From Geosiphon pyriformis (lineage: Eukaryota > Glomeromycota > Glomeromycetes > Archaeosporales > Geosiphonaceae): a DNA stretch of 64,000 nt. The notes beneath the pieces are model-generated. The model was not told the DNA's origin. It was given only the letters and a program-made list of their open reading frames with translations, and ran no database searches. The stretch covers positions 1,312,893-1,376,892 of the forward strand of contig JAAOMT010000512.1 of assembly GCA_016748015.1 (NCBI GenBank). The letters run 5' to 3'. Positions 10,491 through 23,766 of this stretch are shown here, one piece after another (the stretch's first letter is position 1; every line of letters begins with the position of its first letter). A program made the translations under genes and the position numbers.

Positions 10491-13400
10491 AAAAAAAGCT
10501 TTACAAATTTAACATATTATGTTTTAAACATCAAATTTTTTATTAATATTATGTAAATATTATTATTATTTTTGGTTTAAATTAACAATTATAATATTAA
10601 AAACAAAACAACCATAATATTAAACAAAAACTTTTATCTATGTATATATTTATTAAAAATAAATAACTTATTAACCAAGTTAAATATATATAAAAATACA
10701 TAATTAGAATTTTTTTTAATATAATTAATATTTAAATAATAAAGATTATACAATTTTTTTTAACAATAATTAATAATTTTTAATTATAAAATTTTTATTA
10801 AATACATATACAAATTAGTTATTTTTTAACTAATAAAACCAAATTTAAAACTTTTATTAAAATAATATATAATTATAAATTTAAATTCTATATTTTAAAT
10901 TAATATTATGTTAATAAAAATTACAAAAAATTTTCTATTAAAAATAATTAAAATTATTATATAATATTTTAATAAGATAATAAATATTGTTAAATATTTT
11001 TATATTATTTATTTTAATAATTTTTTTTAATATTTAATAATAAACAATATTTAAAAGCAAAAGTTTTATTAATTAACATTAATTATTATATTTTTAACAA
11101 TATTAAAATGTTTTTTAACTTTAGATTAATTTACAATTTTTTTTTAATAATATTAATTATATAATTATATATTAATTTAATATTGTTTTAAAAATTAAAC
11201 AATTCTTTTATTATTTTAGATTTATAATAATTTAAAACTGTTTAATTATTTAAATATATATTAATAACACTAATTTAAATACATAATTTAAAACCAAAAC
11301 AATAATATAGAATTTAATTAAAATAGATAATAAAATACTAAACATATCAATTTTAATACTTAAATTTTAATTAAAGAAAAAATTATTTGTAGAAATTATA
11401 TTACTAAAGTCTTTACATTAATTAATTAATAAAAATTTAAAAATAATTAAAAATCAAACTTATTTAATATATAAAAAACTATTTTATTCTAATATGTTTT
11501 AACAAATTAATTAAAAACTAATTTTTTAAAATTAAATTTTTTTTGTTAATAAAAAGTTTTAATTATATAACTTTTATTAAACACAAAACTTTATGTATTT
11601 ATTTATACTATTATATATTTTTAAATTTATAAAACACAGTTTTTGCAAATATTTTATTAGCAAAAAAAACAATAATACTTTTTAATTTAAAAATTTAAAA
11701 AGTTATTTAAATTAAGCTTAATTAAAACTAAATTATAATTGTTATTAAAAAAAACTAATATTTTATTTTGTATTATATTTATTAAAATTTTTTTTTATTA
11801 TAATTATTAATCTAATTTTTAATTTGATTATTGACTTAATTATTAATTTTTTTAGTAATTATATAAGTAATAAATTTTTCAATTATAAAAAAACTTAAAA
11901 TCTAAATATTAAATACAATAATATATATTTAATATATTTTTTATATTACTTAATTTTTTTTCCAATTTTCTATTTTTAATAATTTAAATATGTGTAAATA
12001 AAAGATTACTTATTGATATTTACATTTTTGATTTTTTTGATTTGTAATATTAAAATTAACTTAAAATACAATAATATTTGTTATTAATATTAAAAATTAT
12101 TAATTAAGATATAAAATAATAATAGTAATATTATTTTGTAATAATTACAAACTATTTTTTTATCTTTAAATTTTTTAGAAAAAATTAAATAATTATAATT
12201 TTAAAACCAATTATATATATATTATATTTTTATAAATTTAATTTATTTTTTTGATTATTTCTATTATTTTTAATAGTTTTTTTTGTTATTTATTAAGTCA
12301 AATTTATAGTATAAAATTTAATTATTAAAATAAACAACTTATAATTAAACAAAAATTTAATCAGCAAAAATTTATTAATAATTTATAAAAAAAACAAAAC
12401 TTTAAACTCAAATTAGTATTATAAATCTTTTTTATTTATTAAATTAAAATTACATTTAAAAAAATTTTTTTTTTTTTTTATAATAATTTAATTTAATTTT
12501 AATATTAACAATTATTTTATTTTTAAAAAAAACCAATAATTTTTATTAAAGATTAAAATTAAAGCAAAAATTTGCAAAAAAAATGACAACAACAAAATTT
12601 AATATTATAAAAAAAACATAAATCTAATTAGAATATTAACTTAATTAATAAACAACTCTAAATTTTTTTAAGTTTAAATATATAAAAAACCAAAAAAAAT
12701 ATTATTAATATTTTTACCAATTATTTAAGCTTAAAATTTTTTATTAAATAGAATCAAAAAACTAATTAAAACAATTTTTTAATATAATAAAATACAATTT
12801 AATATTATTTAATATTTTTTAGATCAAAAAAAAATATATTAACAGAATTATTTTTTAAAATAATTTAATAAAAAAATTAGAAATTATATATTTAAAAAAA
12901 TTAAGCTTAGCTTATATTTTAAGTTTTTTAAAATAAAAACTTAATTTAATATAATTTTTTTTAATTTAAAACAAACTATAATATATTAAAATTTTGTATA
13001 AATAACCAAATTACAATTAATAATACAAGTTTTTTTACTTATAAAATTTAAAATATTATTAAAATTATAAACATAAATATTTATTAACAATATATATAAC
13101 AAAATACAATATTTTTTTTTATTTATGATTTTTTGTTTATATTAATCTTAATAATATACATATTTTTTTAATAAAATAAATTATATTAATATAATACAAT
13201 TAATTTTGTTTTAATTTAGTGAATTTTATTATTAAACTTAAATAATACAATAATTATCAATAACAAATACAAATTTTTTTTAAGTAATAAAAAATTAGCA
13301 ATAACTATTTTTAATAAAAACAAAAATAAATTTATTATTATTTTATAATAATTTTATTTGGTAAATTAAAATTTATTCTTTTAAAAAAATTTATTATAAT

Positions 13401-16400
13401 AAAATATTTTTTAAATATTATAATTATTAAATTATTTATATAAATTTTTGATGTTTTTTTATTTATTAATTTTAGCTGTTTTATTTTTATTTATATTATT
13501 AAATTTATTTTGAATCTTATTTGTTTTTTTAAAAAATCATTAATATTATTAAAAGTTTTATTTTTTTTAATATTAAAATTTGTTATGTTTTTGTTTTAAT
13601 TTTGTTTTTAATAAAGTAATTAGTTTTTAAACAAAAATCTTTTTAATTCAAAATATAAAAAATATAAAATAAAAAAACATTTTTTGAAAGTTAAAATAAA
13701 TAAAAATAAAAGTTTTTATAATAATATAATTGACTTTTTCAATTTTAAAATTTAAAAACTTTATAATAAATTAGTTTATATATTAAAAAATTGTAATTTT
13801 TAATATTTATAGTAAAATTTATTATTATTATTATAATTATTAAAATTTGTAATACTTTTAATTTTAAATTAATAATATTCAAGTTAATTAAAAAACTGTC
13901 TAATAAATTTTTATTATTTAAAAATATAAAATAATTTAATAATTTATTGTTTTTTGGTTTTTATTATATGTAAAAATTATTATTTATAATTTAAAAAATA
14001 TTATTATGTTTAATTTCTTAATTATTTATTAATTTAAATATTTATATTTTTTTATTTAACAAGTATAATTTAATTATTATTTATTGTAACATAATTTATA
14101 AAAAATTTTAAAATAAGTATAATTTATGTTTTTTAATATATAATTAGTAACTTAAATTAATTAACACTATATTATATATTAATAATACGTAAACCATTTA
14201 TAATTATATAAAAAACTAATTACAAATCAATAATAAAACCAAAATTAATAGGCTAATCTTAAGCAAAATATTTTTATAAAAAAGTTTTTTAAAATTAAGT
14301 ACTATAAAATCATAAATATTAATTAAAATCAATTTATTAATAATAATTAAACTCATTTTTTTACAAATAATTTTTAGCTTAAAATTTAGCAATAAAATTT
14401 TTACTTTATAATATATTATTATATTATAAACAAAATTTTACTTTATAGTATATTATTATATTATAAACAAAATTTATTATATATAAATAGTTTTAATAAT
14501 ATTTTTAAATATTATAAATAATTTAAAAACCCAATTTCTAAAAACGAAACTTTTAATAATAATTATGTAAATATAATTATTAATAACAATATTATAAAAC
14601 AGTTAAAAAACAAAAAAGTTTATAAATAATTATAGTAACAAATAGTTTTTATACAAAGTTTTTATAAAATAAATATAAAAACTAGCAATATTGTAATTTA
14701 ATAAATTAGTTCTAAATAACTATTGTTATTTAAGTAAAAAATCAATTTAATTATAAAAAAATATATAATTAATATATAAGATATGCTGCAATAAAACCAG
14801 ACAAAGTAAATATTTAATTATGTAATATAAATGAGAAGCTAGTGTGGCTGTAAGTTAATTAATTTGATTATATTTTGATTATTTCGGTTATAACTACAGT
14901 TTATATTTTAAGTTGTTATTATATGTCTTCAAGTTGATTAGAATAGACTTTTACTTGAATTATAATATGCTTAATATAGGATTATGTTTATATAAAAATA
15001 TAAATATGAAACTAATTTTACATTAAATTGACTATAGAACCAAAAAAGTACAACACAATTAGAAGCATTCTAAAAAAAAAACAAAAAAAAAAATTGCTTA
15101 ATACATTTTTAAAATGAATGACATTAAAACTTTTAAGGAATATTTACATAAAAAAAATCACTTATGAAATTTATCAAGAGGAAAAGAAAATAATAAATAT
15201 TAAAAAAAGAAAGCAGGATAAAGATGTACTATTATTATTAACAAATAAAAAACAAAAATATTTGAATGAAAAAATTTAATGCAAACAAATATACCATCTA
15301 TTTTCAACTTAATAAGATTTCTAAACACAATATTTTAATGTTCCAAACTTTTACTGTGAATACAAAGTTCTTTTGTTTTTAATGCATGTACTATTAAAAG
15401 ATGAATTAATCACTAGATCTAAATGAAAGTTTAGGGAAGACATCGTTAATTACAGGTAAAATACATTAAAAATATGAAAAGTAATAAAAAGAAAACATCA
15501 AATAAATTATTAAGATAGAAACTGTTTAATTAACGAATCAATTATTGCATACAATTTGATTAGTATCTAATGAACTTATAAAAATAACACAATTCACATC
15601 TAATTTATTAACATTAATTAAATTTAAAACTTGTTATTAAAAACAATAAAATAAAAAATTAAAGTATTTTTTAACATAAATAATAGCAAAGTAGTTTTAA
15701 TCAACTATTTAATAATAAATTTATTATATTAGATTTATTTTATTGTTTTTATGTTTTATAATTTTTAATTATCTTAACAACATAAACAGAATTTTTATCA
15801 ATTAATATTAATCAACAAAAGACCAAAAAATTAGCTTGTTTTAATTTAATATAATCTTTTTTTATAGTATAATTAATTGTAATTAGATTAATATAATTTT
15901 ATAAAATTTAAACAAAGCTAAAAAACTTACTTTTTTATAAATATTTATGAGAATTTTTTAATAATTATAATTTGATTTGATAATATGTCTAATTTTTTAA
16001 AATTATTATTTATTAATATTTTTTTATTTTTAACCAATATTATATCTTTAACCAAACTAGATTTTAATATAAATATATTAAATTAATAATTTCTTAAAAC
16101 TATTTACTAATAAAAACAATTTTTTTATTATTTGTAATTTTTTTATAAAGTTTTTTTATTTAATAATCAAAAAATTAATATATTTAATACATAAAATTTT
16201 TTAACAGTAATTTTTAATTTTTTTTTTGATTAATATAAACTTTTTTAAATTATGCTTGGAATTAGTTTTTATGTTATTAAAAATACCAAAAACTTTAATT
16301 TTTATTGTTTAAAAACAAGATAAAAAATAAGTTGTATTATTAATAAAAAATAATATAACTTTTATAATTATATGTTTTTTATATTAACAGTTTTATAATT

Positions 16401-16760
16401 TAAAAATAAATATTATTTGTACTTTTTAGTAAATATTTATTTAATAAATTTTTATAAAAGTTAACAATATATAAAAAAAATAAAAAATAAAAAATAAACA
16501 ATAAAAATAAATAAAATTGTTGTATTGATTTTATTAAGAAATTTAATTGAAAATAAATGTAGTTTAAAAATAAATTGATTGAAGTGTAAAATATTTTTTA
16601 ATTAATCAGATTAATAATTAGATCAATAATCAAGTTAATAACCAAGTTAATGATTAAGTCAATGATTAATCAAATTAATTAAATTAATAACTAATTCTAA
16701 ATATAAGTTGATTAATACATATAACTAAATATAATTGGATAATTAAATAAATTAAAAACT
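10490..16760. repeat. AT desert, probably fossil LINE and other repeats
   Basis: This stretch of more than 6 kb is nearly pure A+T without credible coding sequence. It contains a duplicated 60-nt block near 14390-14480 (attttactttatagtatatt and its neighbour), and clusters of a ttgattattaat-like unit at 11815-11865 and, inverted, 16600-16690. The piece 14780-15600 is visibly less AT-rich and may be a different insertion. No gene is supported. Confidence 0.45.
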
Positions 16761-16914
16761 AAAAGATTTAATTATAATACTACTATTATTGTTGCAAAAA
16801 AACTTTAAAAATTTAAATTATAATCAATAATAAAATTATTATTTCTTTTAACAACTTTGTTTTATGTTGTTTAGATTGGCAAAAAATGTTAAAAGAGTTA
16901 AAAAAAACAATTTT

Positions 16915-16915
<1 letters not shown>

Positions 16916-16953
<38 letters not shown>

Positions 16954-16954
16954 T
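16916..16954 (+). repeat. (AAT)n microsatellite
   Basis: About 13 AAT units directly follow a T-rich run. One of many trinucleotide tracts in the window. Confidence 0.9.
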
Positions 16955-17250
16955 CAAAAATGTTTTTAAAATTTTTAATTAAAAAAAATTTTTTTTTAAC
17001 CAGTGACGCTTAACTATTTAAATTCAAAATCAGTTTTTTAATTTTTAATTTTTTAATTATGCAAATATGTGAAAAAAATTATTGATATTTTTAGGTGGAT
17101 CTATTTTTTATTTTTCAAAATTTTTAATAAATAATTGATTAAAGAAAAAAACAAGAGTATAAATATTTCATTCTTAAAAGTGTGAATAAGTCAAACAATT
17201 TTTTTTTTTAAGCGGGAAAATAAAATTTTTTGTATGCAAAAGATCATTAA

Positions 17251-17252
<2 letters not shown>

Positions 17253-17302
<50 letters not shown>
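17253..17302 (+). repeat. Poly(A) tract, 50 nt
   Basis: Fifty uninterrupted A residues lie at the right border of the AT desert, where base composition shifts to mixed sequence. It may be the tail of a decayed retroposon on the plus strand or a simple repeat. Confidence 0.85.
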
Positions 17303-17304
<2 letters not shown>

Positions 17305-18029
17305 GTAGATCCGGAAAAATTAAAAATCTTATTTAATTAATATGTTTCAATAATATATGGTTCAAATTTCAAAAGATAATATATAGACTAAATTGAATGA
17401 GTTTTTTCAACGTCCTTAAAAAGGGGGTTGGGATATCAAAAAGGGATGGGGTATCAAAATTCTTTTTTTAAACTAAATGCTTTGAAAATTTATTGTCAAT
17501 ATTTTGATGTATCAAAAATGTAAAATTGTTTAGAGAATAGTTGAATTAAAAATTTGGAAAATTATTATCCGGGAATCGGTCTCTTTTTCGAAAAAATGAC
17601 AAGAGAAATACGATTTGAAAGTGAAGAAGGATTTTGTTAAAAAAAAATTTGTATCAATATTTTTATAATATCAAATGGAGGTATAGTACAAGTATCTATC
17701 TATTTGATAAAGTTTTATAATATCCGGCAATTTCTCAGACTATGGTATCATGGTAAAGAGGGGATTAATCATCGGTATATAGGAAAAGACGACAGAACTA
17801 TGGAAATTGATTTGTAACTAATTACTCAAAATATTTTCTTAAATTCGTTTAACAAGAGGTTAGGTGATTAGAGGTGAAAGAATAAGACTGGCTAATCTAT
17901 TAAATGACTGAAAATGGTATGATTAAATTAAAAAAGAAAAGGCCAAATAGAGAAACAATAAAAAACTTTAAAAAGCAATGAAAATCTACTTGTAAATGAG
18001 ATCATTTTAACTCATTCACCCATATAGAA

Positions 18030-18165
18030 CATTAAACCATCAAGATGTACAAATTTTGTTGAGATAAATTTATCAGGAAACAATGTAAATCGGATATTTG
18101 ACTACAAAACAACGATCTATTCAGATTCTGATGGGTGGAATGACAGCTTTAAAAAATAAACAAGG
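18030..18165 (-). repeat. Unrecognised dispersed element, copy i
   Basis: It contains tttgactacaaaacaacgat (18099-18118) within a 40-nt core (18085-18124), shared with 21233-21272 and, inverted, with 19372-19411. Similarity extends on both sides. Read on the minus strand it could encode LSFHPSESE, a stop, IVVL, a stop, then SNIRFTLFPDKF, like copy iii but interrupted. Confidence 0.55.
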
Positions 18166-19009
18166 ATTATAAGCACACAACCAGCCTGATTGATGATTGT
18201 CCATGATTTTCTGAGTCAGAGAAAAATAATTTTTGGGTTTCTAAATAAAAATTTCAGGATTTTATATTTTTTTAACAATTTGATTTTTAAAAAAAGTGAC
18301 AAATCAAAATTATCGTCATATTCTTTTTATAAAGTAACTTTGAAATAATAGTAGTAATGATAAATCAATTAATCAATTCAATTCAATTCAATTAATCAAT
18401 TCAATTCAATTAATCAATTAATCAATTAATCAACTTGATCTTTTTTGTTATTATTTATCAAAAAATTCATACTTTTAAACTTTTCAATTCATTCAAGGGA
18501 AACCGGGGTTGAATTCAAATGTAAAAATACATATAGTGGGTACGTATAATAACCCGCAAAGATTAAAACTCAATTCAAAAACTAAACTATACCTTAAAAT
18601 AGTAAAGCTTTAAAATTCAGACTTTAAACCCCATCCAATCAATTTGATTTAGAGTTCGTTAATTTTACATTACAAGCATGAAATTTTCAAAAATAAATGA
18701 TTTTGAACTCGATATTCCTTCATAATAATCATCATCATAATCATCATCATACTTGGCCAATTAAATTTACCCCAATTTTAGAGCGAAAAATCCAAAAAAC
18801 GGCATTTCCCTTTTTTTCTTCTATAATCTTCATTATCTTAATATGGTAATTTTTGAAAATTTCCTGCTATCAATTGGATGCTTTGATTGGTAACAATTAC
18901 AAAAGGAAATTAAAATAAGATTATTCCGAGAATACATTCATTCCAAAAAAAGCCAAAAAAAAAAACGCCCCGATCCCATTGTAAAATCAATTTGGAAAAT
19001 TAAAATATA

Positions 19010-19180
19010 CCGAACGCCCCGGTGTTTAGACTTGTATTGTGTTTTCAGAACTACTATCGACCACGCAGGCACAAATTTGTCAATTACCCTCGGGAATCTA
19101 GAAATTCAATACATCGGCCGACTCATACGCTCCCGAAATCGACATCATGCATACAATCAATAAATCAAGTTTCGCAGAGT
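19010..19180 (+). repeat. Diverged duplicated segment, left copy
   Basis: It includes caaatttgtcaattaccctc, a block with tctagaaattcaata, and ccgaaatcgacatcatg. The same order of blocks is found at 19940-20140 (taaatttcatcaattccccc, tctaaaaattgaatt, ccgaaatcgacatcttg). It is less AT-rich than its surroundings. A short open frame here (19022-19234) has no recognisable product. Confidence 0.55.
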
Positions 19181-19319
19181 TTATTACTATTACTGCTGCT
19201 GCAATCAAAAATATCAGACATTTTTTCTATTTGATCATTCATTCAATCATTCATTCCAATAAAAACGGTGTTATTAATCAATGGCTTTTAGTGCGTGTAT
19301 CGTTTTTTGAGTCTAAAAT

Positions 19320-19465
19320 ACGATTCGAAAAATTCCCTTTACTGACATTACCGTCATATATACCGAAAAGATTGAACAGATCGTTGTTTTCTATTTAAAC
19401 GACCGATTAACAACAACCCTGTCTGAATTATTTGAACAATGTTTAAAACCTAAACGTCCAGTCTA
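19320..19465 (+). repeat. Unrecognised dispersed element, copy ii (inverted)
   Basis: The 40-nt core at 19372-19411 is the reverse complement of the cores of copies i and iii. On the plus strand this copy reads ITVIYTEKIEQIVVFYLNDR followed by LTTTLSELFEQC, similar to IVVLYSNNRLTMTLTKFGP in copy iii. Confidence 0.55.
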
Positions 19466-19719
19466 TCGGTTTAAAATTTTTTTATGTATGAGATAGTGGG
19501 AATTTTAAGAAACGTGTATTACCTTTGTTTTCCTAAATGATTTGATATTATCTTATGGGGGGGGGGCGGGGTGGGAGGTTGAAATAAAAAATTTTCTCAT
19601 TTTTAAAATTTGGAAAAAAAACCATCATATTCAACGCTATTATTATTTCAAAAAAAAATTATTAATTTTATCTACCGTAATAAATCAATGATTTTAAATC
19701 ATACATTGTGAGGTTAGGA

Positions 19720-19905
19720 TAATATAAAATAGAATAGGATAGGATAGGATTGGATTGGATTAGAGTTAGGGTTAGGGTTAGGGTTAATGTTAGGGTTAGG
19801 GTCAAGATTAGGATAGGAGGATAAGATGGGATAGGATAGGTTAGGTTATGATGGGATAGGATAGGTTAGGTTGTGATGGGATAGATGGGGTGGGTAGGGG
19901 GGAAG
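19720..19905 (+). repeat. Telomere-like TTAGGG tract and GGATAG-rich repeat
   Basis: Positions about 19765-19802 contain five ttaggg units with one interruption, preceded by ggattggatt and followed by degenerate ggatagg/ggttagg units to about 19905. TTAGGG is the telomere repeat of most filamentous fungi. Here it is internal, on the strand running G-rich 5' to 3'. Confidence 0.8.
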
Positions 19906-19939
19906 GAACACAAACAAGAAAGCAAGCAAATAATAAACC

Positions 19940-20140
19940 TTTTAAAAGTTCAAACGCCCAACCAACCATTTGGAATTCTGAACTCGACAATCAAACAATC
20001 GAGTTTTCACGAAACCGCATAAATTTCATCAATTCCCCCTTTAAAATCTAAAAATTGAATTAATCGAACGAATTCTCCAGGTCCGAAATCGACATCTTGA
20101 ATGTATCAAATGATCAATTCATGTACACAATCAAATCATA
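19940..20140 (+). repeat. Diverged duplicated segment, right copy
   Basis: Partner of 19010-19180, about 0.93 kb to the right and in the same orientation, with the same succession of conserved blocks. The telomere-like tract and dispersed element copy ii lie between the two. Confidence 0.55.
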
Positions 20141-20603
20141 GTTAAATCTGGTTTTCCTCGTACACTCAGCACAGATATTTAAAATAGGGCACGTGCATAA
20201 AAGATTTGAGTATTTGAATCGGTGATGCCATTAAATTTTATTGATGATGGAAAACGTGCACTTTTATAATGGGGCTAATCGAAATTTAAGCTCGAAAAGA
20301 GCCGCATTTATCAAACTCTCGAGATTCCCAATTTTTTTTTTATCCGTAACTTTTGTACACATTGGGATAAAATTTAACGTTTCATCATCATCATCATTTT
20401 AAAAAGGTGGTGATGGTTTTTTAAAACAAAAAGAGTTATTTCTCGTTTTTACATTTATAATTTAAATGAGGGTTTCTTTTTAAAGTTAAAAATTACCATC
20501 ATCTTTATAAACCTGGTCTGGAATAATGGCGATTTTTCTGGAAAATTCCAATTTTTTATTTTGACTAGTGAAAATTTTGGAATTTTTACATAATAATAAT
20601 TAA

Positions 20604-20646
<43 letters not shown>

Positions 20647-20896
20647 TATTCACAACAGTCAAAATGTTAAAAGATCCTTTTCGTTTCCGAAAACGGTATT
20701 TCATTATACAAATCGGTATGCGCGAAAGAAGAGAAAAAATTCCAATTTTTTTGGCCATATAATGTCAGACTCATGGTCAATGTGCATAAAATGATGTAAC
20801 TAGCACGTGATTTAAAAATAAACCGTTAGATGATGATGGAGCACCACTACCATAATGTTCATTAATTCATTCATCAACAAATATTATTATACTTTA

Positions 20897-20927
<31 letters not shown>

Positions 20928-20999
20928 GATTTAGATTTAGATTTAGATTCTATTTCATAAATAGATCCTTATTATTATTATCAGAAGTGATAGACAAAT

Positions 21000-21310
21000 A
21001 TGTGTATGATTAAGATAATTGTACAGATTCTATTGTCCGGAACATTGTAAAATTAAAAAAACTAAAATGACTAACAATAAAAAATAAAAAAAAAGCATCA
21101 TTTCTTTTAAACATGGTTTCACATACAATATTAAACACATTCACAAGCATTTCCGAAATTGGCAAAGCGTGATTACCGCATTTATGTAATACAAATGTGA
21201 GGTTTGTTGGGCCAAATTTTGTCAGGGTCATCGTTAATCGGTTGTTTGAATACAAAACAACGATCTGATCAAATTTTCTAAGGACTATCTGATAGAACGA
21301 CAGGCTGTCA
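21000..21310 (-). repeat. Unrecognised dispersed element, copy iii, with open frame
   Basis: The core is at 21233-21272. On the minus strand an uninterrupted frame runs from about 21320 to 21010, containing FDQIVVLYSNNRLTMTLTKF and GPTNLTFVLHKCGNHALP. I do not recognise the product. It is the least damaged of three copies and could be a fragment of a gene family or an unknown mobile element. Confidence 0.5.
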
Positions 21311-21327
21311 ATAGAGGTAGTTTTTTT

Positions 21328-21413
21328 TTGTGTGTGTGTGTCTACTATTAGAACTGAACTGATCCTGGGTGATCAATCATCTAGAAATTTTTTTTTTTGT
21401 GTGTTGTTGTGTG

Positions 21414-21448
<35 letters not shown>

Positions 21449-21452
21449 GTTT
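21328..21452 (+). repeat. GT-rich microsatellite
   Basis: Two (GT)n runs (about 21329-21342 and 21402-21451) flank a short unique piece. Confidence 0.85.
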
Positions 21453-22779
21453 AACACCAGTACCAGTACCCCGCACCTGTCTAATTGAAACCTTTTTTTT
21501 TAATGGTAGGCAAGTGATTTAGAAGTTCTTTTTACTACTATCTTCCCAGGAAAGAAAATTTTCAAAAATATTTTATTTTATAAAAATTTAATATTGAAGA
21601 TAATTTATGTGAAAATAATTTTTATAATAATTTTGAAATCTCAAATAATTTAAATATTCAAATAGAAAATCTAAAAAAATTTCCAAAAAAAATTTAATAT
21701 AATAAAAAGAAAAATTTTTAAATCATTTTTGTCTTGAAATTTTATCCAAAATAATATCATTGATTTTTTTTTAATAATATAATAAATTCTTTTAATGAGA
21801 TAAATTTTTTTTTGACTTTTTTCTCAAAATCATAAATATTCCTTATATGCAATGGAATAATAAATAAATAACCAACCAACCAACCAACCAACCCAACCCA
21901 ACCCAACCCAACTAAACCAAACCAAACCAAACCAAAGAATCGTATTTATAATTTTTTTTCACCAATTTCAAATTCTGTGCTAAATATGTGATTCTTTTTA
22001 ATCATATATAGTACAATGGACGTGTGATCAACGATTGTAAAAATAAAAATTGTTTCATGATTAAAAATTATTCAACATTTCCCTAATATCGATTAATTAG
22101 CATTCGGGAAAATAAAAAAATCACTCCACTTGATATCCCTAATTCAGTTTTTCAGCCTTTTCGGCGGGATCTTGTCCATTTCAGCCTTGAAAATCCCCAA
22201 ATCAAAAATACAATGTTTTCCCAAATGTCTAACCAAAAATCTGCATTAAAAAAAAACTCTAAACTAAGAATTTCCCATCAAGTCAAAAAGTACACACAGA
22301 CATTTTTTTTCCAAAGATAAGTCAAAGATAGGAAAATCAAATCGTGAATTTGAAAATCAATACAATTCATCCAACTAGGTAATATTATGGCTAGGACGAG
22401 TCTGGGGAGTTTTTTTTTTTTTTTTTTTTAATTTATATTGTTGTAAATTTTCCTTTTAATATAATATAATGTAATGTAAAAATTTTTGATAACATGAGAC
22501 ATTTCACTTTTTTTTTTTTTCATTTTTTCATTTTTTCATTTTTTTTTTTTTTCGCCCTTTGAAACACTCAAAAGACTTGGATTCATGTAAGACAAGAAGC
22601 ACCACTCCTGAATCTTAGTTGACATAACATCGGGGGTTTTTTTTTTAAAAATCCTACTTTTTAATTGATAAAAATTTTTTTCTATATTCGAATCGATTTT
22701 TAAAACCAGACTTTCCACACCATCTTTTTTCACATACTGGTAGAAATACCTGATGATAAATGATAAATGATGGATGATG

Positions 22780-22844
22780 ATGATGTTGTTGTTATTATTG
22801 TTATTGTTGTTGTCGCTTTTGCTGTTGTTGCTGTTGTTATAGTT

Positions 22845-22888
<44 letters not shown>

Positions 22889-22985
22889 TGTTGATATTAG
22901 GTTGTTTTTTTTTCTTATAATTTAATACTCTAAAATGCATCATCATCATCATCATCATCATCATTATTATTATTATTATTATCAT
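22780..22985. repeat. Compound trinucleotide microsatellite
   Basis: Adjacent runs of TTG/TTA, GTA (about 22846-22888), ATC and ATT units. They create a long but meaningless tyrosine/methionine/isoleucine-rich frame on the minus strand. Confidence 0.85.
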
Positions 22986-23365
22986 TTATGATCGTTTAAG
23001 GACATACTGATCAAAATTTCCTATGATATCTCAAATTACGACGCAGTAGAAAGGGTTTTCGAATCGTAAAAATTGCTCATATTTTTTGTTTTCGCGTTTT
23101 TTTTTTTGTTTTTTTTTTTGTTTTTTAAATTCAAATCAATTTTCTTCTATTTCTTTCTCGTACTTTTTAAAAATTTATACAATACTTTATCGGTCATCTA
23201 AGAGTTTATCATCATTTTGTTGTGGATTTTTATTTAAATCCTCATAAATTTTCTCACTTGATTTCCATTAAATTTCTCTTTAGCAAAAAGAAAAATTTTT
23301 TATAAAAAAAAATAAAAAAAAAAAAAAAAATTTAACACCAATAAGAGTAATGATAATAAAAATAA

Positions 23366-23411
<46 letters not shown>

Positions 23412-23731
23412 TAATAGTGATAATAAATCAACAATTCGTTAATAAAAAAAAATTTTTACCTAAAAAATCTGATAATTTATATTATATTCTATTCTAAAAA
23501 TCAACTTAGTTTATCAATATATATATATATAAATATATATTGATTTTTTTTTTTTAAACTATCAATAAATTTAAACTAAAAATTATCGTAAAAAAAAAAA
23601 ATTTTATTTTTATTTTTTTTTTTAGCATTTATACAACCCAGATCCTGAACCGAGTGAAACAATTCTGTCAGAAAAGAAAAACAAAAAATAAAATTGTGCC
23701 TATTGGATTTTTTCTTTTTCAGCACTTTTCT

Positions 23732-23766
<35 letters not shown>

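Noticed and set aside
10490-16760. Possible centromere, suggested by the very high A+T content
   Set aside because: Its left end is a clear LINE 3' end, and similar deserts occur several times in the window next to LINE copies; fossil retrotransposons explain it more simply.
22536-22985. Open frame on the minus strand with long Tyr, Met and Ile runs
   Set aside because: It is created by adjacent trinucleotide microsatellites (GTA, ATC, ATT) and a T-rich flank; there is no domain-like sequence.
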